A DNA stretch of 64,000 bases from Streptomyces sp. ISL-10. Its GTDB lineage: Bacteria > Actinomycetota > Actinomycetes > Streptomycetales > Streptomycetaceae. The position numbers and the translations under genes are program-made. The notes beneath the pieces are model-generated. The model saw only the letters and a list, made by a program, of their open reading frames with translations, searched no databases and had not been told where the DNA came from. This document shows, one piece after another, positions 35,002 to 43,164 of this stretch (its first letter is position 1; each line of letters opens with the position of its first letter). Location: the NCBI RefSeq assembly GCF_018614575.1, contig NZ_JAGGOJ010000003.1, forward strand, positions 186,001 to 250,000, written 5' to 3'.

Positions 35002-35415
35002 ATGGACGCGCTCTACACCGCTGTCGCCACCGCGAACGGCCGCGAAGGCCGTGCCGTCAGCTCGGACGGCCAGATAGACCTGCCGCTCGCGTTCCCGGCC
35101 GCCCTCGGCGGCAACGGACTGGGCACCAACCCGGAGCAGCTGTTTGCCGCCGGCTACGCCTCCTGCTTCGCCAGTGCGATGGGCGCCATCGGCCGCCAGG
35201 AGAAGATCGACGTCAAGGACGCCTCCGTCACCGCCGAGGTGTCCATCGGCAAGGACACCGACGGCGGCTTCGCCCTCTCGGTGATCATGCGCGTGGAGCT
35301 CCCCGACCACCTCCAGGGCGAGCCCGGCCGCGAGCTGCTGGAGAAGACGCACGCGTACTGCCCGTACTCCAAGGCGACCCGCGGCAACCTGCCGGTCGAG
35401 ATCGTCATCGAGTAA
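35002..35415 (+). CDS. ohr: Organic hydroperoxide resistance protein Ohr
   Basis: Thiol-dependent peroxidase that reduces organic hydroperoxides, OsmC/Ohr fold. 137 residues with the two reactive cysteines Cys55 (GYASCF) and Cys120 (HAYCPYSKATRGN), the usual Ohr spacing. ATG at 35002. An OsmC paralogue lies 1.6 kb downstream on the other strand. Control by the divergent ohrR through the palindrome at 34905-34926 is expected. Confidence 0.94.
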   Translation: MDALYTAVATANGREGRAVSSDGQIDLPLAFPAALGGNGLGTNPEQLFAAGYASCFASAMGAIGRQEKIDVKDASVTAEVSIGKDTDGGFALSVIMRVELPDHLQGEPGRELLEKTHAYCPYSKATRGNLPVEIVIE

Positions 35416-35469
35416 TCCGGGCCCCGCCGCCCGGCCCGGCCCGTGACCATGCGCCGTCGGGACGTCAGA

Positions 35470-35516
35470 CGCCCGTGGGCGCGGCACCGCGCAGAGCGGT
35501 GCCGCGCCCACGGGCG
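35470..35516. terminator. Strong bidirectional terminator between ohr and the PhoX-like gene
   Basis: Perfect 21-bp inverted repeat (35470-35490 and 35496-35516), loop GCAGA, followed by TTCAG. It lies between convergent genes. Confidence 0.85.
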
Positions 35517-35533
35517 CGTTCAGGCCGGACCGG

Positions 35534-36892
35534 TCAGTGCCAGGGGCCCGTGATCGCGAACGTCGTGCCCGGCGTGTAGCAGTTCACATACATCGTGCCG
35601 CCGTCCGGTGAGAACGCGACGCCCGCGAACTCGCCCCACTCGGGCTCCTCCGGGGTACCGATGTTCTGCGCGTTCCGAGCCATCGGGTACACCCGACCCC
35701 GCTTGGTGAGCCCGTACACGTGCTGCGCGCCGTTCCCGTCCTCGCACACCATCAGGCCGCCGCTCGGTGCGAGGCAGATGTTGTCGGGGGACTCGCCCGG
35801 CAGCTGGACGTCCGAGTCGGGGCCGAAGACGATCACCAGGGTGAGGCGCCGCCGCCCGGGCTCGTACTTCCACACCTGCCCGTAGTGGTCCCCAGCCGAT
35901 CCCTCCGCACTGCGCGCGAAGCTGGACACGAAGTAGACCGCGCCGCCGCCCCAGTAGCAGCCCTCCAGCTTCTGGGCGTGGGTGATGCCCTTGGGGCCGA
36001 AGTCCTGGAGCCTGATGGGCGTCTGCTTCGCCTGGCTGTCCGGTACGGGCACCCACTCGATCCGGTCGAAGCGTGCCCCGGTCTCCTGGATCTCCGACAG
36101 GTCCGGCACGCCCGGCACCCGCATCGCCTGCAGCGCCCCGCCCGCGCGCAGGGAACCGGTCCCGCCCATCGGCTTGTCGGGCAGGAAGCGGTAGAAGAGG
36201 CCGAACGGACGCTCGAAGGCGTCCTCCGTCTCGTAGACGATTCCGCTCGACGGGTCGATGGCGATCGCCTCGTGCTGGAAGCGGCCCATCGCGGTGAGCG
36301 GCACGGCCCCGGTGCGGTGTGGATCGGCGCCGTCGACCTCGAAGACGAAGCCGTGGTCCTTGGTGTAGCCGTTGGTGCCGGCCCTGTCCTCGGTCTCCTC
36401 GCACGTCAGCCAGGTGCCCCAAGGGGTGGGGCCACCCGCGCAGTTGACCGCGGTACCGGCGATGGCGACCTGCTGCGACAGCACGTTGTTGCGGCCGTCC
36501 AGCTCCAGCGCCGTGCACCCGCCCTTGCCCATCGGGTCGTAGGTCAGGCCCTCGACGGCCGGTACGCCGATTCTGGCGTTGTGCCTGTTCTCGTGGTTGC
36601 GGACCAGGTGGACCCGGCCGCGGCGGCCGGCGAAGGCCGCCATGCCGTCATGGTTGCTCGGAACCGGACCCTGCCCGAGGCTCAGTTGGTCGCCTTCCCT
36701 GGACAGGACCTTGTAGCGGAAGCCCTTCGGCAGATCGAGCAGGCCGTCGGGATCGGGCACCAGCGGGCCGTACCCGCCGTGACCGCGGGCGGCGGCCGTG
36801 CCCGCGAAGAGTTCGGAGAACGCACCGGTGAACGCGATCCCCGCACCCACCGCACCGGCCTGGGCCAGGACTTGACGTCGTGTAGCGGTCAT
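35534..36892 (-). CDS. PhoX-like secreted phosphatase family protein (DUF839), Tat signal
   Basis: 452 residues. Twin-arginine signal (TATRRQVLAQ then a hydrophobic core, with a cleavage region near AAARG) suggests export of a folded, metal-containing protein. The body is a DUF839/PhoX-type beta-propeller with LVRNHENR near 105, TWLTCEETEDRAG, HGFVFEVD, FQHEAIAIDP, GVAFSPDGGTMYVNCYTPG near the end, all recurring in this family. PhoX enzymes are calcium- and iron-dependent alkaline phosphatases, but many DUF839 proteins are uncharacterised. ATG at 36892 picked for the Tat signal; GGGAG lies upstream. Confidence 0.87.
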   Translation of the reverse strand: MTATRRQVLAQAGAVGAGIAFTGAFSELFAGTAAARGHGGYGPLVPDPDGLLDLPKGFRYKVLSREGDQLSLGQGPVPSNHDGMAAFAGRRGRVHLVRNHENRHNARIGVPAVEGLTYDPMGKGGCTALELDGRNNVLSQQVAIAGTAVNCAGGPTPWGTWLTCEETEDRAGTNGYTKDHGFVFEVDGADPHRTGAVPLTAMGRFQHEAIAIDPSSGIVYETEDAFERPFGLFYRFLPDKPMGGTGSLRAGGALQAMRVPGVPDLSEIQETGARFDRIEWVPVPDSQAKQTPIRLQDFGPKGITHAQKLEGCYWGGGAVYFVSSFARSAEGSAGDHYGQVWKYEPGRRRLTLVIVFGPDSDVQLPGESPDNICLAPSGGLMVCEDGNGAQHVYGLTKRGRVYPMARNAQNIGTPEEPEWGEFAGVAFSPDGGTMYVNCYTPGTTFAITGPWH

Positions 36893-36970
36893 GAGGCACC
36901 AACTCCCTGCTGGCGGACAGGAATGTGACCCGCATGTGTGTATCACGCAGACGGCCGCTGCGTAACCATG

Positions 36971-36987
36971 CGGGCCACTGTGGCCCG
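36971..36987 (-). terminator. Small hairpin after the OsmC gene
   Basis: 8-bp arms (36971-36978 and 36980-36987) around a single nucleotide, 14 bp past the OsmC stop on the minus strand. Weak. Confidence 0.4.
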
Positions 36988-37000
36988 TGGTGCGCTCCGC

Positions 37001-37429
37001 TCAGCCCAGCGTGGCGGTGAGCGTGATCGGCGTGGCCCTCAGCGCCTGGCTCACCGGGCAGTTCACCTTGGCGTCCTCGGCGGCCTTGACGAAGGCGGCC
37101 TCGTCCATACCGGGGACCGTCCCCACGACGGTCAGGTGGATGCCGGTGATGCCCTCGCCGGGCTGGAAGGTCACATCGGCCTTGGTCTCCAGGCGGGCCG
37201 GCGGCGTGCCGGCGCCCGCGAGGGCGTGTGAGAAGGCCATGTTGAAGCAGCTGGAGTGGGCCGCTGCGATCAGCTCCTCGGGGCTGGTGCGACCGCTCTC
37301 GGCGGGCTCGGTCCGCGCCGCCCAGGAGACGGGGTACTCGCCGATGCCGGAGGAGTCGAGAGAGACGACGCCCTTGCCTTCGAGGAGGCTGCCTTCCCAG
37401 ACGTTGTGAGCCTGACGCGTGGTGGCCAT
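37001..37429 (-). CDS. OsmC-family peroxiredoxin
   Basis: 142-residue hydroperoxide-reducing protein of the OsmC group. Reactive Cys61 (AHSSCFNMAFSHAL) and Cys124 (KVNCPVSQAL) have OsmC-type contexts and differ from those of Ohr. The N-terminal strand segment HNVWEGSLLEGKG fits OsmC. ATG start with a AAGGGAACC ribosome region. It lies 35 bp downstream of the zapE stop on the same strand and may be read from that transcript. Confidence 0.92.
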   Translation of the reverse strand: MATTRQAHNVWEGSLLEGKGVVSLDSSGIGEYPVSWAARTEPAESGRTSPEELIAAAHSSCFNMAFSHALAGAGTPPARLETKADVTFQPGEGITGIHLTVVGTVPGMDEAAFVKAAEDAKVNCPVSQALRATPITLTATLG

Positions 37430-37464
37430 GATGGTTCCCTTCAGATCGGGTCTACCGCCCCAAC

Positions 37465-38541
37465 CTACTGCGCCACCAAGGCCTTCGCGTCCCGCGCCAG
37501 CGCGGTGAGCCGCGAGATCGCCCGGAAGTACTTCTTGCGGTAGCCGCCGTTCAGCATCTCGTCACTGAACAGCCGGTCGAACGGCAGGCCCGAGGCGAGC
37601 ACCGGAACCTCCCGGTCGTACAGCCGGTCGGCGAGGACGACGAGCCGCAGCGCGGTCGACTGGTCGGGCACCGGCTGGACATCGGTGAGGCACACGGCCC
37701 GCACCTCGTCGGTCAGCGCGCCGTAGCGGCTCGGGTGGACCCTGGCCAGGTGCTCCAGCAGGTGCGGGAAGTCGTCCAGGGAAGCGCCCTCGGTCGCGTA
37801 CGCGGCCTTGGCGACCTGCTCGTCGGAGTACGGAGGAGGGGCCTCGGGCAGGCCGCGGTGGCGGTAGTCCTCGCCGTCGATCCGCAGCGGGCGGAAGTGG
37901 GCCGACAGGCCCTGGATCTCGCGCAGGAAGTCGGCGGCGGCGAAGCGGCCCTCCCCCAGCTTGCCGGGCAGCGTGTTCGAGGTGGCGGCGAGCGCCACAC
38001 CCGCGTCGACCAGCTTGCCGAGCAGGGTGGAGACGAGAACGGTGTCACCCGGGTCGTCGAGCTCGAATTCGTCGATGCACAGCAGACGGTGCCCGCTGAG
38101 CGTCCGGACGGTCTGCTGGAAGCCGAGCGCGCCGACCAGGTTCGTCAGCTCCACGAACGTGCCGAAGGCCTTCAGCGAGGGCTCGGCCGGGGTGGCGTGC
38201 CACAGCGAGGCGAGGAGGTGGGTCTTGCCGACGCCGTAGCCGCCGTCGAGGTAGACGCCGCGCGGCGCGGCGGGGGCCGTGTTCTTGGGGGCCCTCGCGA
38301 ACCAGCGCCGCTTGCCGCCGCCAGAGGCGTGCGCGTCGCCGAGGCCGGACGCGAAGTCGCTCAGCACCTTGACGGCCTCGATCTGGCTGGGCTGCTGCGG
38401 ATCGGGGACGTAGGTGTCGAAGCGCACCGCGTCGAAACGCGGCGGCGGCACCATCTCCGCGACCAGACGGTCGGCGGGAACGTGCGGCTCGCGGGCGCAC
38501 AGCGACAGGGGCGCGGCTTCGGCTATCGGGCTGGTCGGCAC
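37465..38541 (-). CDS. zapE: Cell-division ATPase ZapE (AFG1-like)
   Basis: AFG1/ZapE-family AAA ATPase of about 358 residues. Walker A GGYGVGKTHLL at 100-110, Walker B LLCIDEFELDD near 153, followed by the LAATSNTLPGKL sensor region and a C-terminal helical part ending RKKYFRAISRLTALA. In E. coli ZapE acts with FtsZ during division; the role in Streptomyces is not known to me. GTG at 38541 chosen: TACAGT lies 8 nt upstream, and an earlier in-frame ATG would overlap the divergent reductase start. Confidence 0.9.
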   Translation of the reverse strand: MPTSPIAEAAPLSLCAREPHVPADRLVAEMVPPPRFDAVRFDTYVPDPQQPSQIEAVKVLSDFASGLGDAHASGGGKRRWFARAPKNTAPAAPRGVYLDGGYGVGKTHLLASLWHATPAEPSLKAFGTFVELTNLVGALGFQQTVRTLSGHRLLCIDEFELDDPGDTVLVSTLLGKLVDAGVALAATSNTLPGKLGEGRFAAADFLREIQGLSAHFRPLRIDGEDYRHRGLPEAPPPYSDEQVAKAAYATEGASLDDFPHLLEHLARVHPSRYGALTDEVRAVCLTDVQPVPDQSTALRLVVLADRLYDREVPVLASGLPFDRLFSDEMLNGGYRKKYFRAISRLTALARDAKALVAQ

Positions 38542-38578
38542 AGTACTCAACTGTAAGGGGCGTGTAAGACTGCAGGAC
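38542..38578. promoter_or_regulatory. 37-bp divergent leaderless promoter region (zapE / reductase)
   Basis: For the minus-strand gene TACAGT (38555-38550) lies 8 nt before GTG 38541; for the plus-strand gene TAAGAC (38565-38570) lies 8 nt before ATG 38579. The two -10 elements are only 9 bp apart, so the two polymerases should interfere. Confidence 0.55.
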
Positions 38579-39379
38579 ATGCGACGCCTGTTCCCTGTGA
38601 CCGACCAGACACCGCCCGCCGACGTCCGGGAAGACCGGGAGTGGTCGCTGGACGAGCTGGCCGACGCCTATGCCTACCCCGCCGACGTGCCTCACGAGGG
38701 CGGCGCCGGCCGCGCGCGTGCCTGGCTGCGGGCCAACATGGTCTCCTCGCTCGACGGCGCGGCCCAGCACGACGGCCGCTCGCAGCCCATCTCCTCCGAC
38801 GCGGACATGCGGATCTTCGGCGCCCTGCGCGGTCTCGCCGACGCCGTGGTGGTCGGTGCCGAGACCGTACGGCTCGAGGGCTACCGGCCTGCCCGGGCGC
38901 GAGGGGCCTTCGCGGAGCGCAGGGCTGCTGCCGGGCAGGGGCCCGCGCCCGCGATCGCGGTGGTCAGCGCCTCGCTCGACCTCGACTTCTCGTTGCCGCT
39001 GTTCACCGAACCGCTGGTGCCCACGCTGGTGCTCACCGGAGCCGCCGCGGCCCCCGACCGCATCAGGGAGGCGGAGAAGGCGGGGGCCGACGTCGTCGTG
39101 GCCGGTGACGGGCCGGGTGTGGAGCCCGCGCGGGCCGTACGGGCGCTCGCCGAGCGCGGCCTTGTGCGACTGCTGACCGAGGGCGGACCGCGGATGCTGG
39201 GTCAGTTCGCGGCTGCCGGGGTACTGGACGAGCTGTGCCTGACGGTGTCGCCGACGATGACGGTCGGGGACGCGCAGCGCATCGCGGGCGGACCGGCGCT
39301 GGCCGATCCGGCGCGGTTCGCACTGGCGTCGGTGCTGGAGGAGCAGGGCTTCCTCTTCACCCGGTACCGCCGGGTGTGA
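38579..39379 (+). CDS. RibD C-terminal/dihydrofolate-reductase-like pyrimidine reductase family protein
   Basis: 266-residue NADPH-dependent reductase of the RibD-C/DHFR fold. Recognisable blocks: LRANMVSSLDGAAQHDG (51-67), SDADMRIFGALRGLADAVVVGAETVRLEGY (73-102) and LLTEGGPRMLGQFAAAGVLDELCLTVSP near 203-230. Often named 5-amino-6-(5-phosphoribosylamino)uracil reductase-like, but no deaminase domain or riboflavin genes are adjacent, so the substrate is open. ATG at 38579 with a leaderless -10. Confidence 0.88.
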   Translation: MRRLFPVTDQTPPADVREDREWSLDELADAYAYPADVPHEGGAGRARAWLRANMVSSLDGAAQHDGRSQPISSDADMRIFGALRGLADAVVVGAETVRLEGYRPARARGAFAERRAAAGQGPAPAIAVVSASLDLDFSLPLFTEPLVPTLVLTGAAAAPDRIREAEKAGADVVVAGDGPGVEPARAVRALAERGLVRLLTEGGPRMLGQFAAAGVLDELCLTVSPTMTVGDAQRIAGGPALADPARFALASVLEEQGFLFTRYRRV

Positions 39380-39571
39380 GGCGTGCCGGACGCGCCGCGC
39401 GTGGTGCGCGGGCCGGTGGCCACAGGGGCCGGTGACCGTCGCGCGTCTGGCGCGCTGGTCGGTGACAATCGTGGAATTTATCGTTCCGCTTAGCGTCGGA
39501 GGGGCACACTTATCTCGCAGACCCCGTGCCGTCACGGGGGACGGATGGTTTCCGCAGAAGGGCTCCTGAAC

Positions 39572-40042
39572 GTGTTCACAAGCGTACTGATGATCGAGAA
39601 GCCCCTCACCTCCGAGGACGTGGAGTTCGTCACCACCCTGCACGGGGACGAGGCCGTCTCTTTCGTCGTGCTGATGCAGCCGCGCGGTGACCAGGCCGAC
39701 GTGCTGCTGCGTGCCATCGACGACGTGGCGCTCGGAGAACTGAAGGAGGCCGTCCGCGAGGCCGAGGAGCCGGCGGGCGAGGAGGCAAAGGCCCCTGCCC
39801 AGCACGGCCTCGAACGCACCCTGGCCGCCCTGCGCGCCCGCGGATGCGACGCCGTGGGCCAGGTCATCGAGGCCCACCCGCTGGACAAGCTGCAGGCCGT
39901 CGTCGACGAGGAAGCCGCCGACGAGGTGATCGTGCTGACCGAGCCGCACTACGTGGAGGAGTTCTTCCACCGGGACTGGGCGTCGCGGGCCCGGCACAAG
40001 GTCGGCGTACCGGTGCTGAAGCTCTTCGCGCACAGCGAGTAG
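39572..40042 (+). CDS. Conserved actinobacterial protein, universal-stress-like fold suspected
   Basis: About 156 residues. The N-terminal half is FTSVLMIEKPLTSEDVEFVTTLHGDE, then alternating strands and helices with an acidic linker; the C-terminal half contains DAVGQVIEAHPLDKLQAVVDEEAADEVIVLTEPHYVEEFFHRDWASRAR, which looks like the Rossmann-like end of UspA-type proteins. I recall orthologues being labelled indole-3-glycerol phosphate synthase, which the sequence does not support. GTG at 39572 is preferred; an ATG nine codons upstream (39545) is the alternative. Lies 83 bp upstream of murC on the same strand. Confidence 0.75.
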   Translation: MFTSVLMIEKPLTSEDVEFVTTLHGDEAVSFVVLMQPRGDQADVLLRAIDDVALGELKEAVREAEEPAGEEAKAPAQHGLERTLAALRARGCDAVGQVIEAHPLDKLQAVVDEEAADEVIVLTEPHYVEEFFHRDWASRARHKVGVPVLKLFAHSE

Positions 40043-40125
40043 CCGACCGGGGGCGCGTCCGCAGGCAGGAGCAGGCAATAGGGTGGGCCCCTGCACGTGT
40101 ACGCACACCCCGGGGAGACAGACAC

Positions 40126-41520
40126 ATGGCACCCGCCGTTCCCAGCGCCATGGAGCGCCCGCACTTCATCGGCATCGGCGGAGCCGGTATGTCGGGGATC
40201 GCGAAGATCCTCGCCCAGCGCGGCGCGAAGGTCGCGGGCAGCGACGCCAAGGAGTCCGCGACCGCCGAGTCCCTGCGGGCGCTGGGCGCGACCGTGCACA
40301 TCGGGCACGCCGCCGAGCACCTGGCCGCTGACGCCAGCTGCGTCGTCGTCTCCAGCGCCATCCGCGCCGACAACCCGGAGCTCGCCCGCGCCGCCGAACT
40401 GTCCGTTCCGGTCGTCCACCGCTCCGACGCGCTCGCCTCGCTGATGACCGGACTGCGCTCGATCGCCGTCGCGGGCACGCACGGCAAGACCACCACCACG
40501 TCCATGCTGGCCGTGGCCCTGACCGAGCTGGGTCTGGACCCCTCGTACGCCATCGGCGGCGACCTCGAGGGCCCCGGCACCAACGCACGGCACGGCGAGG
40601 GCGAGATCTTCGTCGCCGAGGCCGACGAGAGCGACCGCAGCTTCCAGAAGTACGACCCCGAGGTCGCGATCGTCCTCAACGTCGAGCTCGACCACCACGC
40701 CAACTACGCCTCGATGGACGAGATCTACGAGTCCTTCGAGACATTCGTCGGCAAGGTCGTCCCCGGCGGCACGCTGGTCATCGCGGCCGACCAGCCCGGC
40801 GCGGTCGAGCTGGCCTCCCGCGTCCGCGACCGGTCGTCCCTGAAGGTCGTCACCTACGGGGAGTCCGAGGGTGCCGACGTCCGCATCCACAAGGTCACCC
40901 CGCGCGGCCTGACCAGCGAGGTCACGGTCATGCTCGACGGCCGCCTCCTCACCTTCACCGTCTCCGTCCCCGGCCGCCACTACGCCCACAACGCGGTGGC
41001 CGCGCTCGCCGCCGGCGTCGCCCTCGGCATCCCGGCGCACAACCTGGCCTCCGCCCTCGGCACGTACACCGGCGTCAAGCGCCGCCTCCAGCTCAAGGGC
41101 GAGGCCGCGGGCGTCCAGGTCATCGACTCCTACGCCCACCACCCGACCGAGATGACCGCCGACCTGGAGGCCATGCGCGGCGCGGCCGCCGACTCGCGGC
41201 TGCTCGTCGTCTTCCAGCCGCACCTCTTCTCCCGCACCCAGGAACTCGGCGCGGAGATGGGCCAGGCCCTGGCGCTGGCCGACGCCTCGGTGGTCCTCGA
41301 CATCTACCCGGCCCGCGAGGACCCGATCCCCGGCATCACCAGCGAGCTGATCATCGACGCGGCGCGCACCGCGGGCGCCGAGGTCACCGCCGTCCACGAC
41401 AAGGCGGCCGTCCCCGAGGTGATCGCGGGAATGGCGCGGCCCGGCGATCTCGTTCTCACGATGGGCGCGGGCGATGTGACGGACCTCGGTCCGATGATCC
41501 TGGCCCGCCTGTCGAACTGA
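40126..41520 (+). CDS. murC: UDP-N-acetylmuramate-L-alanine ligase MurC
   Basis: Cytoplasmic peptidoglycan-precursor ligase adding L-Ala to UDP-MurNAc. 464 residues: UDP-binding HFIGIGGAGMSGIA (13-26), ATP-binding GTHGKTTTT (117-125), central EADESDRSF and NVELDHHANY, and the C-terminal DSYAHHPTE motif. ATG with GGGGAG 8 nt upstream. It stands outside the main dcw cluster (no murD/E/F/G or ftsZ here). msrB follows after 11 bp, so the two are likely co-transcribed. Confidence 0.96.
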   Translation: MAPAVPSAMERPHFIGIGGAGMSGIAKILAQRGAKVAGSDAKESATAESLRALGATVHIGHAAEHLAADASCVVVSSAIRADNPELARAAELSVPVVHRSDALASLMTGLRSIAVAGTHGKTTTTSMLAVALTELGLDPSYAIGGDLEGPGTNARHGEGEIFVAEADESDRSFQKYDPEVAIVLNVELDHHANYASMDEIYESFETFVGKVVPGGTLVIAADQPGAVELASRVRDRSSLKVVTYGESEGADVRIHKVTPRGLTSEVTVMLDGRLLTFTVSVPGRHYAHNAVAALAAGVALGIPAHNLASALGTYTGVKRRLQLKGEAAGVQVIDSYAHHPTEMTADLEAMRGAAADSRLLVVFQPHLFSRTQELGAEMGQALALADASVVLDIYPAREDPIPGITSELIIDAARTAGAEVTAVHDKAAVPEVIAGMARPGDLVLTMGAGDVTDLGPMILARLSN

Positions 41521-41531
41521 GGGAGCGGTTG

Positions 41532-41939
41532 ATGTCGTACGAGGTCGAGAAGCCGGACGAGCAGTGGCGGGCGGAGCTGAGCCCGGCGGAGTACGCGGTT
41601 CTGCGCCAGGCCGGGACCGAGCCCGCGTTCGTCGGTGAGTACACGGACACCAAGACGGCCGGCACCTACTCCTGCCGTGCCTGCGGGGCGGAGCTGTTCC
41701 GCTCGGACACGAAATTCGAGTCGCACTGCGGCTGGCCCTCGTTCTACGACCCCAGGGACACCGACGCGGTCGAGCTGATCGCGGACCGCTCCCACGGCAT
41801 GGTCCGCACCGAGGTCCGCTGCGCACGCTGCGGCTCCCACCTGGGCCATGTCTTCGAGGGCGAGGGCTACCCCACGCCGACGGACCAGCGGTACTGCATC
41901 AACTCGATCTCGCTGCGGCTGGAGCCGGACGCGGACTAG
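41532..41939 (+). CDS. msrB: Peptide methionine-(R)-S-oxide reductase MsrB
   Basis: Repairs oxidised methionine (R-sulfoxide) in proteins. 135 residues with structural zinc pairs Cys48/Cys51 (CRAC) and Cys97/Cys100 (CARC) and catalytic Cys122 in RYCINS. ATG with GGGAG upstream, 11 bp after murC. The 3' 141 bp of this gene (from codon 90) is duplicated with over 90 percent apparent identity at 46548-46694. Confidence 0.95.
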   Translation: MSYEVEKPDEQWRAELSPAEYAVLRQAGTEPAFVGEYTDTKTAGTYSCRACGAELFRSDTKFESHCGWPSFYDPRDTDAVELIADRSHGMVRTEVRCARCGSHLGHVFEGEGYPTPTDQRYCINSISLRLEPDAD

Positions 41940-42041
41940 GGCTCCTCCCGGCGGACACCGCCGGTCGTGGACCGGTGCCCCTTCCGGCGAACATTGCCGC
42001 TCGCGGCACCGGCCGGGAGAAAAATCGGCTGCGCCGACTGC

Positions 42042-42068
42042 CGGGCCCGCCCAGACTGGGCGGGCCCG
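42042..42068. terminator. Hairpin after msrB
   Basis: 13-bp perfect inverted repeat around one A (42042-42054 and 42056-42068), between msrB and the MoxR gene, followed by TTCCCG. Confidence 0.7.
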
Positions 42069-42102
42069 TTCCCGTCCCCGCGAACCGAAGGAACACTTCC
42101 GC

Positions 42103-43164
42103 GTGCAGGCCGCTGTCACCGTCACTCCCGCCCAGGTTCCCGAACTGCTGCTCGGGCTCGCCACCGTGCGGCCCGTCTTCCTGTGGGGCGCGCCCGGGAT
42201 CGGGAAGTCGTCGCTCGTGCGGAGGTTCGCCGAATCGCTCGGGCTGGAGTGCGTGAGTCTGCTCGGGACGCAGCTGGCGCCCGAGGACCTGATCGGGGTG
42301 CCGCAGATTCGTGACGGGCGGTCCGTGTTCTGCCCGCCCGAGGCCATCGCCCGCGACGAGCCGTACTGCCTCTTCCTCGACGAGCTCAACGCCGCGTCCC
42401 CCGACGTCCAGAAGGCGTTCTACTCGCTGATCCTGGACCGGCGCATCGGGTCCTACGAGCTGCCCGCCGGCTCGATCGTCATCGGCGCGGGGAACCGCGC
42501 CACCGACAACGCCCTCGCGCGGCCCATCGCGTCGGCGCTGGTGAACCGCCTCACCCATGTGCATCTCCAGGCGTCGTCGGCGGACTGGCTGGTCTGGGCG
42601 GGCGAGCACGGCATCCACCCCTGGGTGACGGACTACCTCACCGACCGCCCCGACCACCTCTGGTCGCAGCCGCCCAAGACCGAGGAGCCGTTCTCCACGC
42701 CCCGCTCCTGGCACATGCTCTCCGACGCCCTGCACTCCTTCGGTCCGGGCATCGACGAGGACACCCTCAAAGTCGTCGTCCACGGCACCCTCACGCCTGC
42801 CCACGCCGTCTCCTTCTGCGGCTACGCCAAGATCGTGCGGCACACCTTCGGCATCGAGGCGATCCTCAAGGGTGACGCCTCCTGGCCGAACCGCCTTCAG
42901 GACCGGGACCTGCTCTACTACCTGGCCGAGGCGTTCCGGGGGCGGCTGGTGAAGGAGCTGCCGCGGCAGAAGGAGCACGTGTCGCCGTCGATGCGGCAGA
43001 CCGCCTACCGGGCCAAGTCGCTGCTCGTGCAGCTCGCCGAGATCTCCGTCGAGGTCGCGCAGACCGTCATCGCGGACGACACCGACGGGCAGCCCGTGCT
43101 GCCCTCCTGGTTCCTCGTCGAGGCCGCCCGCGACATGCCGCGGCTGGTGGAGGCCCGGCGGTGA
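42103..43164 (+). CDS. MoxR-type AAA ATPase
   Basis: 353-residue AAA+ protein of the MoxR/RavA-like group. Walker A GAPGIGKSS (29-37), Walker B CLFLDELNAAS near 87, sensor NRATDNALARP near 129, then a C-terminal helical region. Such ATPases act with VWA-domain partners as chaperones for metal insertion or complex assembly. The partner is the next gene, whose GTG overlaps this stop by 4 bp. GTG start with GAAGGA 9 nt upstream. Confidence 0.9.
   Translation: MQAAVTVTPAQVPELLLGLATVRPVFLWGAPGIGKSSLVRRFAESLGLECVSLLGTQLAPEDLIGVPQIRDGRSVFCPPEAIARDEPYCLFLDELNAASPDVQKAFYSLILDRRIGSYELPAGSIVIGAGNRATDNALARPIASALVNRLTHVHLQASSADWLVWAGEHGIHPWVTDYLTDRPDHLWSQPPKTEEPFSTPRSWHMLSDALHSFGPGIDEDTLKVVVHGTLTPAHAVSFCGYAKIVRHTFGIEAILKGDASWPNRLQDRDLLYYLAEAFRGRLVKELPRQKEHVSPSMRQTAYRAKSLLVQLAEISVEVAQTVIADDTDGQPVLPSWFLVEAARDMPRLVEARR

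Noticed and set aside
39572..40042. Label indole-3-glycerol phosphate synthase for this gene family
   Set aside because: The protein is about 156 residues, lacks the TIM-barrel length and any TrpC motif, and has no trp neighbours.
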